A DNA stretch of 45,472 nt from Endozoicomonas sp. ISHI1 (GTDB lineage: Bacteria > Pseudomonadota > Gammaproteobacteria > Pseudomonadales > Endozoicomonadaceae), in assembly GCF_024606225.1 (NCBI RefSeq), contig NZ_JAGRPU010000044.1, forward strand, positions 1 to 45,472. The letters run 5' to 3'. Below are positions 43,701 through 45,472 of this stretch, piece by piece. Every line of letters begins with the position of its first letter. Position 1 is the first letter of the stretch. The notes beneath the pieces were generated by a model that was given only the letters and a program-made list of their open reading frames with translations, ran no database searches and was not told the DNA's origin. The position numbers and the translations under genes were made by a program.

Positions 43701-45472
43701 CCCGAAACGCTTCAGACGGTCACTACCGCGGGTGGGATCACCACCGAGGGAACCCGTCAGCAAGTCCGGATTGCCTATAAAGCCGTTGCTGACCCACTGT
43801 CCGGCTTTGATCGACTGGAGGGGAACAAGAACACCCGCTCACTGTTCCGGCGGGTGCAGTATTATTGCAATCAATTCGTTGACCGTTTACCCGGCACCCA
43901 TCGTTCGAGGCTGGGCAACCTCCGCTCACTGCTGACGCAGGTGGCCTGGAATGAGCTGCTCAGCCAGGGTCAGGTGACTTCACAGACGAGACTTCTGGCT
44001 GACCCGGTGGATGCGGTCGTATCTGTGCTTAAAGCCAATGAGCTGAGGGCACTGGCCGGGATCGACAACCTGGCCGGGCAGCTTGGGGATGTGCTGACCC
44101 ACGCCCTGAAAGACCAGCGGGGCGACGTCTTCACGGCGACAGATCGACAACGGATGTTGACGCGGTTGAGCGGTGCCGTAGAGCGTCTGACGAATGCCCG
44201 GGCTGTGCGCAATGAATGGACCCGTCCCGGACAGCTTCCCCTTGATGAGGATTCCAACGGTCATGTGCCCGTCTCCACTGGTAGCCGGAAAACCCTGGCC
44301 CTGACCAGCCGCGGTCGGCAAAAGATCACCCGGCTGGGCAACCAGCATCTTATTGCCGTTGAAAATCATAAGGGTGTCCTGTCTAACCTGTCAGGGGATC
44401 AGCTTACCGGTTTCCTTGCGCTGTTGAGACAAGAGTCGCCTACCCGCCAGCATGCAGTGGCTTTTCAGGCTGAACTTCAGCAGGCTCCCGCGTCGGCTAA
44501 CCCGGATTATTACCGGGATGCCATCAAGCATACCCTGTCCCCCCTGTCCCCGAACCAGGTCGGCAAGCTGGAGAACTCCCTGCTTGGGCTGTTCAGGAAG
44601 CCATCACTGTCCGGCGCTGAGCCGCTGCTGGCGGAGTATTTTTTCCACAGGCGGCTCAAGGCTGTGAAAATCGCCGACCCGGCCGGGTTGCGAACCAATG
44701 CCCTGAGAGCCAATGAATGGCTTGATGTCCTGCAAAAGCGTCAACCACTGCCTCCGGGCCCCGGCAGGGAGACCCTGAATGTCATCCCTGATACCGGGCT
44801 GGGCCGTCACCAGGCCTCGGTTCAGACCCGGGACGGGCAACAGGTGATCAGGCTGGGTCGCCGGGATGACCTGGCCTTTTCCGAACAGGGGCCCGGCTAC
44901 TCACTGACCCACAATGAAGGTGACCGCAAACGGGTCTTTCGCCTGCAACTTCCCGATGGCTGGCCAGACGGTCTTGTGGAAATCAGGCTGTTTATCCAAA
45001 TGGAGCACTATCGCAGGATGCAACGCAAGGGCACCATTGGCGAACAGCCGTTACAAAAAGACATTCAATACATTGCCCGGGAACTGGCAGCGCCACGTTT
45101 AGCGAACCTGCTTCAGGGGCTTGTGAGCCCTATCAAAGCGTCGGGCATTCCCGATGGCAGCTCTTTTAAGATGAAAGTCACCCCCAGACCTCACTGGCCG
45201 TTGGTGGACAGCCGTGTCGAAATCAGCGCAGAAGACAGCAGCCGTGCCCGGTTACTGTTGGGCACAGGGGACAGGGAGAGTGTCAGGCCGTTCATTTTCC
45301 GGGAAACCCTGACAAGCCTGTTCGGTGCCAGTCTGTTGAAGGCTCTTGAGGGCGGCGGCGCATCGCTGTCAGCATTGCGCCAGCAGGTGCGGCAGCGCTT
45401 TGGGATAAACACCGGGACAGTGCCCGACAGTGAGCAGCGCCCTGTTGGGCTGACCCGTCAGTACGAACTGAC
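26271..45472 (+). CDS. Giant GT44/C80/amidoligase-like toxin, gene 2 (3' partial)
   Basis: ATG 26271 follows GGAGAG (26257-26262) by 8 bases, and an in-frame TAA at 26250 excludes an earlier start. The frame stays open to the window end: 6,400 codons plus two bases. The N-terminus (MPANQTDTNPPS...) is polar with no signal peptide, which fits type I rather than Sec export. From residue 822 it is collinear with gene 1. Key positions: decayed GT44 (about residues 1054-1470, SDT 1256-1258), decayed C80 (L1589, S1628), intact GT44 (W1830, D2004, R2007, DVD 2021-2023), intact C80 (H2363, C2408, spaced 45 as in TcdB H653/C698), and amidoligase-like motifs at 3490, 3540, 3630 and 3864. Super-repeat units continue to the edge. 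The pore, RTX and LamG regions seen in gene 1 would lie about 9.4 kb further on if gene 2 has the same structure. Tandem duplication with gene 1 is evident. Confidence 0.95.
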   Translation, partial: MPANQTDTNPPSRPPERQWLETSDGWFYSAMVDTDIFKITLSMDRARPGSAFATPEHIGAVKTAIDRAFRLIEQSGLFPHHIHRNIRIIFADSDWLSQNIFYDDEDVTLLIGQSIINSSPLPPASGKPATLTDAPGADPLVATLLNHMAMVVYEACDPNAFWSEFQARQDGAKENTIANQTQLSFIAETLAAKWLNQKLSPVSHHRLRTLLPGLFNDSQPPDKPPTPLSARLQAYHWHSRNHLGETLAMLKSEAIPASGNVTEPVPNDYFAFTPAAPLLRINKTMAFPAFGKGYRTHVQGSEIGVRVYPQGDAAPPLQLVDITLDVEGYHSLGYQGPAQTLRRLVFDLEKLAGLFLYGGFNEQLLAFLHGLQVTSDPAEPDLKIPVIRAEPERSFLDSDATFTNDSQPLVRLGAADFSRHSDEALAQGLSALLVPAWRKTLENNTLAVAGIEQLWGITGNRLEALQPYYGLDERYQARQWPKQSGDLYQILVAGQRHNLRKRGGTAEDFVDAVRELYQNDGLAPALTRVMREQQPLTESHRTAREMADLLKAIEAVYAEQPLRSEQWFFRRALDDSLDWLTAKNPDNPALENLGRLKKNDKAQQGEYDGLTETEQASLPGNTTSSVRGRFFTLTALNDRIGVYLTPDYLADATDQTIASDLRQLVDASDLFRRRVNNTDELRRQLGNATTPIRPDTLGDLHNLRLLQLPPDERNRTIPGDYVSLIIPGHDGAFPGGESGPMTYLPTRHGLKNDTTHDQAPGNRTDVATVNQPLNNGTFTLIDFDPGWGDTPYGSGWLSGHLSFFYQLGEALRLALGMAPEEDADAAKNRIRTDLGLPKHYPGQDSKPLPVVDPRQVMVKETLPIQVRFNQTTATDNNTSVRLAVTGYGALGRHLELTAEPDGNGTYRLQLNSIGRMPTDDRFQPPSLRRYPEMPKPAARHRVRRADPDPDPAESPDPTLIDSLIPGSRTFQKEFVPLLRYQLAANEGLSQRFRILVAAFKKVDGIRSANAPLTFPLVLGLYDKLTTLIDKHPQATGEKFTKLAADIKSWLERSMKSVPARLHFVSVNPTDEELKRIRSWILANAESGLQINLWYDPNAMLASELAEALKRSVTTQLTRRSDPGNPSDFESDLLKELMRLQDEAWQAIESKMAQGQPFDQAVKDFLVEHLNDTTDLDDKKAQMLESYRQFTEQIKASYPRAKFSLKDINEVWTSAYGEEGQKASKYYFRELGLRGHQPAASALVKMRVMGTLGGAYSDTSLSPALNKDLFKGIDYSGVSETDLSRVKAVQTQLVIQGLGKEFRADDQDAAIKQKVSDDLAWLGKQYPRLKSDIEQRLASAAPSQRFEPLGKIKVIPGEIYLPSKNHPGLFFAATLGSTPVGNRAMELAINTLTSQYEMIDQFGLSELKNLNAANHKKTFLVSHDLSYTELVYYRFGGVSEFVEGHQILNGDLALKQSNTAMSRQGYDALLDALRFSAGERFTLSSKAAAARDQENTITRYFNTDPQKPGQYSQQLVIQMASGDDNPISKASRYLFRKYKNRQPTGDSYNSIRWLVMESGYWSDGETGARVNHADIRGFLDGDSRIHVVGLGQSGNGEFTLGGQTASDLSTKINELIGDTPVKTVNLIGSAIDHNGLVSQYLKDTLKATRTRTVTARDGLLRVDIWGRLWVGLLADTGLVTWSLDDRPDRLKAFRTSDGKVTVERLPEAPYVEADAGLRQMPSVLSQNSGLLGPVNPDNAIPTPEMFRLSLKSHLGALSSDDLESLEEKIAEFDRLRQEGSALKKYGLVYRMQENLPKILAGGAAVSHLAATINQYLLDALAEVPKNLHFIWIGRLNEGVKDYLKVWAKTNSWPLTLWYDPQSFLAPVLAREIHKAVAAEKIPESFLTAENASDEFVERVNQLQDLAYSTIKKGIAEGKTFDDMAKAFLVKHLAVDQSELETIQEESLKQFTEFTNEIARLQGNPESEKFRLADINTLWQPDDEASPKQWYVKELGLRGILAAASDLVRIELLIKNEGGVYLDVDTLPSHNDELFKHINIPQETSFKVKPDQLINHMIMEYFAEPGPEQLFSNRTPDPEIEKIFNEIKEEHPVFIKAIKEAIVNHNDKPLFVFPESLRVIPGSVEFYLTYLGSTHCNNNLIIAPQDTEALKAVKQYIIRRHQLIERFNNDSSLKKSDTDIHKMAESIANEFDDYREVTYAVLNYRQDGILNQSRSTVFISGVQPFLTVSGRYLSDFFARKDLRHRELRQFFMQVNPLAKIDLVSEDTDESTRSWVPEADKTVRYALTAEHDSRYKNQIIIQLGNSENEAKASLYLKKKYQPDFSRLIRLKPDGTLIDTETSLDIKLEALQADFLKDDTRIIVVGHGSKVQGEEAGSNSFLLGGKTVGQLAEVLKHVTAGRFVHTVSVVGCGADASGEHYPVEDFARKLFAEIRTKRITIRNALVAVDVLGRKWTGTLPANGNVLWSQSDPRVKLVLEKDERGQLMARQVPVEEGLVTKLRDLPALPRGRDYVRLGPDDDRSFEQARRLLVSTFIENGGRQPLSELIEQYNRRLQQLTSDDFSPYRLMPLPVANAELPSAQAGAPRALHMSAFVRAESIGDPFSGVGLLAYGNRFAQENFFRAQQAGYDLAWQVTKPPSDGITALFTRQLLGSLQEIVAPGGNDINPFRVSSPDLMVSVLGKDDLSALYAHKRNDFSNLGQRYIKSLNELLGHFLGDKADQKAPKLNTLKRNEQRKSFQKSLSLGIDKRLKHPPYNTVSFTDPMSLANSEAFAGDNNQYLPVVTDPSGATYVLVDVPETNSAAFPDNLRNILFMLQSSGPLTEDTARTLINTIQSAYSHHSKYYLPEQWLIEKINRLTQVDLVTLATEINSVDTQYEIAPSLMRKLLFRLVSRAVMALESGRTPDMQEKLLIAELSSRLPDSNTMVVVLPPPESFERRVSLDPLLPFGQDIHSRSRITLGARSPFFFSTIEDRAYRSQLRELVQLGGMPEKLEAVIRYFDRPNELIDSLMAWRKWEIETGIKKKSPVLDLRLEHNRLIADSQVNVLQWELERPVIIQVGLSDVRPDSSDTRLARVIAQSYGMALFLQLRSDYAAPRDIVRAMEIWQTDYRDDPDGEYSFDKSLTLRQLPETRDQLYQTLILDSDDRDLQFARGDVDDFQHALEVLFREKNLARSVRNVFRHLAVEPTTFVDTFVEALVQVHTDFWKQMRDSELLSALQLKASDYRTLKKRLTNSRLPAKNRGRLLLDLGNMENPPDKTPYTGTIPSHYMDVYSKGIKENSPGIIIEVTPVSYGGQGSQSKIAILFPARLIKHALEKNAPSDYLFSVQNKIIKTLRWLRTTSDFRGFSNTLAKKRSQVFGNLQTLVNQGVIDGSAGTGFDQIKIPDSVRLLLVIIPPGSAATETPEPVLINNAGCVLKMDPGQYVTEGKMLVEQHHTLSNLIVRYVVASNLLKGVSSDSQSIRKRILHEFGVEELQKNIETSDIPVDTHKGRIGLEIEYDVTDVDAESRVELAYTKFPPGERISRIYTNMLVSTDSNKLRSIIEVITGPLALSVYLSESSALFRATNTMASALAKIPEGGSTVSDLVQAYNDELLGNDPNDQLKDFRLTSFNDFKNTKVSLLPEAIGVGSLPPHVQVNIGVELSMLWDITSYIPCLIAPRKSDILRDVFQLSQYKASLISETLNLNSDLLKSMLTIHLYKQALDSSTDKFYRGKIGTANTPITQLEGLLRLGTGDFLMTVISDLDATQLKSAIRDYSWQAFSSLMQQTVSELATMGSRAEGLGREWKVPEQKLEARLKLLFIDLLDYRIEHGQMTVPLIDAGDFFELPQGKNKASKLGYKDAINPASSRGITSYFNEENEVRYLGVLEVREPWPALSRMGFEPPDLFTTALIKSVQNPGLLGADPDVDKIFFIRAQFLIASENETAQYRDWVKHSIISRLGQLDPAKLEHVIHSFVSYHQTEQGTAGQDILGQLLLTARLRTITGGQSGLAWDTLAQLQKIVPVDVNLQGMTSWDHQPPARTTHSHPLLVAVWQQLARYNLPAGLYHLVDLLSGNKVSGGEGFVIPILGSGDRLAEFGLSLGRLFGEITIILEPQQYLYQSRLDGDPPTLTVGIKDKTFDNRRSIAIGKLFGMALINHPDVAALGQAQKDLRTIWGLSATTTGRRYGLTTGLALAAFPDQKAHLFRQFIDGIGTSDHDWQFASGSVDDFAGILYRLSARHDQDGLTEAFQRIRNYHLLNPLISVDSFASALVKTHRNLPDFQAGLVLRQAIGSGGYTFLKTSLKVKSTPLINELNSMAESGDFDRFYSNRDLNGGPQELRISKLILLRVTPDYFRHAGADHLFLLFDGIKKFLKTPLGQDYRKTFKAASDPRHPYQHLIVDATEADAGKQQITVSLLHTDKRVVITSDAAVSPKNSLSSLIPVFTNLVQSGYDLNGGSQPASPDVSSIERTVRQQMGLAPLVQLANTVDLNLQEDRASGRIVLEKTYIIDKPARTESLIARSPTNINGAPLITLKWLVADSRSGVQLITGPLSLDELDGQRSFLDAAFQALDKTVSALSGPVNNRDLVWAFHQQLADTKTVKEDSALGRLIFEKITHTVHRPAGAHSQVRLSPEKINDAPLTTLKWLGPGLYPGLQLVTPPLSLSDQNTNRAHLEATFYALDKIISTLPHPPNTQSFHSDFDQYLRERTPPFVADQMSIWQTTITDKQDTGITLRFPFEDLDKSLFPILLATRDSPGKERLLASLHAADRFVKVVAQASGGNEATHAQLRSMLTLLLFRLSGDDQPGKVLFPGTRLADGIHTYLSDSAVTTLSHYINRVGLQQVTDDLVVELTDLAQQVDGDPDPQAGVRIKDLLGTALDYRLANGAGLLPASLPDSYSLPLANDGKYQALWTGQMSEDSATRLVSRDVSRDANGRYLLDVTLPVQSSSMEQLYRQTPAGPDHLTGPLRLALKPDQLGRDQDVTRAFLELAVSRVDTADWPWFSRRFSSLPKLQRFTVVEALSQYRSQNSEADVRQLARALTEMQLDDVNRQISQGDQTGTPTDFRIRSLESLTDGNHGFTLETEEGNRFDLQPGSLLPVTEQATSLRLPQQMLLTGSHSDRFPGSFLDTRHSSKLYRQAIQDGQLAPDRFRNDVEQFVKIFSDLEPENYRQQFQKERSLDLSAGRPLHWQLNPQLLLQASRLLVGDKAVTIELGMKDNPSLNHRFFDRIVGQLYALSLAKSIEPVDAALFRSGWPEQAGQLGQLGDSVGFDPAYQWVPLTAALSRDTLEHHFGSIRSPTSQEDVRKAMIWLFTQPPELLSLSLEKLFENILPHQDDPSVEAFARALREFDQNLPDDGRARFREAFTHQQVELLKDVLSRQIPDQPELVNYIGSLKTTPSPPAPVTDAAGFVPSTYRLVESADGVKTGIKDPSASGKKRCRRGVGGCGVRLLLTDNLAQRPVVNIASGDINNTDTGKPYYTVEFLTYNDKLHRVLRRSGTDIIATPLGDEASIHNSIDTNDGSQLERVIPAKDATTTFVAVKRSSGEVFQLSPKNNDNFSAVRLQPGDKLLVSYDSTGEALTPVLEKNDHGQMVYGLKLDNAASDSNGLFKLNPTEPLADQLVAARRENHRLSADSAELQTLTGTRGRIAVILPADYRSGKPLANQAEQLLSELRAFVASPAGQRLVNVLGAPDSYTQPASMTELDSKLLPGMKPSDALRLVVRLDSQTVPDRVIPYRPSGSGDTSGKRLVVLQVDPAGLAGQRHSNSNYLGALALFLKDVYRAALAVTDQSSAAIAMRWWQGEKITGDRTLLQLENRLRESFGLLPVQATASAPETLQTVTTAGGITTEGTRQQVRIAYKAVADPLSGFDRLEGNKNTRSLFRRVQYYCNQFVDRLPGTHRSRLGNLRSLLTQVAWNELLSQGQVTSQTRLLADPVDAVVSVLKANELRALAGIDNLAGQLGDVLTHALKDQRGDVFTATDRQRMLTRLSGAVERLTNARAVRNEWTRPGQLPLDEDSNGHVPVSTGSRKTLALTSRGRQKITRLGNQHLIAVENHKGVLSNLSGDQLTGFLALLRQESPTRQHAVAFQAELQQAPASANPDYYRDAIKHTLSPLSPNQVGKLENSLLGLFRKPSLSGAEPLLAEYFFHRRLKAVKIADPAGLRTNALRANEWLDVLQKRQPLPPGPGRETLNVIPDTGLGRHQASVQTRDGQQVIRLGRRDDLAFSEQGPGYSLTHNEGDRKRVFRLQLPDGWPDGLVEIRLFIQMEHYRRMQRKGTIGEQPLQKDIQYIARELAAPRLANLLQGLVSPIKASGIPDGSSFKMKVTPRPHWPLVDSRVEISAEDSSRARLLLGTGDRESVRPFIFRETLTSLFGASLLKALEGGGASLSALRQQVRQRFGINTGTVPDSEQRPVGLTRQYEL
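29430..30690 (+). other. Decayed GT44-like domain (gene 2, copy 1)
   Basis: Same decay as in gene 1: Ser (29463, residue 1065) in place of the UDP-stacking Trp, A-L-V-K in place of D-L-x-R, and S-D-T (30036-30044) in place of D-x-D. The surrounding sequence differs from gene 1 at many places, yet the frame is intact. Confidence 0.75.
30691..31310 (+). other. Decayed C80-like domain (gene 2, copy 1)
   Basis: G-L-G replaces G-H-G (Leu 31035, residue 1589) and G-S-A replaces G-C-G (Ser 31152, residue 1628). The Leu-to-Ser spacing is 39 residues, the same as in gene 1. Confidence 0.75.
31500..33030 (+). other. GT44 glucosyltransferase domain, apparently intact (gene 2, copy 2)
   Basis: W1830 (31758) in F-I-W-I-G, A-A-A-S-D-L-V-R (D2004, R2007), then G-G-V-Y-L-D-V-D with DVD at 32331-32339. 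The later S-G-P of gene 1 reads S-G-V here (about 32922), a possible weakening. The segment after the DxD (32380-32900) differs strongly from gene 1, so the two enzymes may differ in target. Confidence 0.88.
33040..33720 (+). other. C80 cysteine protease domain, apparently intact (gene 2, copy 2)
   Basis: R-I-I-V-V-G-H-G-S (His2363, 33357) and V-S-V-V-G-C-G (Cys2408, 33492) are 45 residues apart, exactly as TcdB His653 and Cys698. The beta-flap-like V-R-N-A-L-V-A-V-D follows. Confidence 0.88.
33720..36050 (+). repeat. Super-repeat unit 1 (gene 2)
   Basis: Collinear with gene 1 unit 1: D-P-F-S-G (about 34070), a helical L-F-T-R-Q-L-L segment (about 34194), a strand ending A-R-S-P-F (about 35140) and the closing Y-S-F-D landmark (about 35613). 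Confidence 0.6.
36150..39115 (+). repeat. Super-repeat unit 2 (gene 2), carrying the amidoligase-like domain
   Basis: Collinear with gene 1 unit 2, opening with I-A-I-L-F-P-A (about 36165) and closing with R-R-Y-G-L-T (about 38750). The core lies at 36723-37890. Confidence 0.6.
36723..37890 (+). other. Putative amidoligase-like domain, gene 2
   Basis: Keeps G-L-E-I-E-Y (36738-36755), I-E-V-I-T-G-P (36885-36905), H-V-Q-V-N (37158-37172) and L-E-V-R-E-P-W (37857-37877). Sequence between the motifs differs widely from gene 1, while the motifs stand almost unchanged; this is what a selected active site would look like. Confidence 0.55.
39230..42370 (+). repeat. Super-repeat unit 3 (gene 2)
   Basis: Contains two tandem TGP-like segments: V-Q-L-I-T-G-P-L-S-L (39831) and L-Q-L-V-T-P-P-L-S-L (40161). 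The first is nearly the unit 2 motif (I-E-V-I-T-G-P). The closing V-G-F-D landmark is at about 42004. The other catalytic motifs are absent. Confidence 0.6.
42410..45472 (+). repeat. Super-repeat unit 4 (gene 2, cut by window end)
   Basis: Collinear with gene 1 unit 4, including the Cys/Arg insert (about 42512) and the closing V-G-L-T landmark (about 45443). Long stretches are nearly identical in DNA to gene 1. Confidence 0.6.

Overview
The window is almost entirely filled by two giant, same-strand, tandem paralogous genes that encode toxin-like proteins. Gene 1 (to 26156) enters from the left edge without its start and has about 8,700 codons here. Gene 2 starts at ATG 26271 and runs off the right edge after 6,400 codons with no stop seen. 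Aligning the two (position 3 pairs with 28734; 16765 pairs with 45472) suggests that gene 1 lacks only about 820 N-terminal residues and that each full protein is near 9,500 residues. The 114-base gap between them holds a ribosome binding site but no convincing terminator, so they may be co-transcribed. I see no RNA genes, CRISPR, insertion sequences or other genes.

Architecture, combining both genes. (1) An N-terminal region of about 1,000 residues without a signal peptide. (2) A decayed pair of large-clostridial-toxin head domains: a GT44-like glucosyltransferase followed by a C80-like cysteine protease, both missing key active-site residues. (3) A second head pair in which the GT44 motifs (W, D..R, DVD, SGP) and the protease His/Cys dyad are intact. 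(4) About 4,700 residues built from a super-repeat of roughly 3.1-3.5 kb per unit. Unit 2 carries four motifs typical of amidoligase / glutamate-cysteine-ligase-like enzymes; the other units look like decayed relatives. (5) A hydrophobic, TcdA/TcdB-like membrane-insertion region. (6) Several blocks of calcium-binding RTX nonapeptides with unrecognised inserts. (7) A LamG-like domain and a disordered tail. Parts 5-7 are visible only in gene 1.

The layout suggests a secreted, self-processing, multi-effector toxin. RTX repeats and the missing signal peptide point to type I secretion. The hydrophobic region would insert in a host membrane, the C80 domain would cleave in the host cytosol, and GT44 plus the amidoligase-like domain would be the effectors. 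This is inferred from family knowledge; no secretion genes are in the window. Fused GT44-C80 heads occur in clostridial TcdA/TcdB, LifA/Efa1-type lymphostatins and some host-associated gammaproteobacteria. With RTX repeats and roughly 50% GC by eye, I favour a host-associated marine gammaproteobacterium (Endozoicomonas-like), at low confidence.

The most notable points are the conserved inactive/active head pairs, the amidoligase-like domain in an array of apparent pseudo-copies, and the patchy near-identity of the two genes, which suggests gene conversion.
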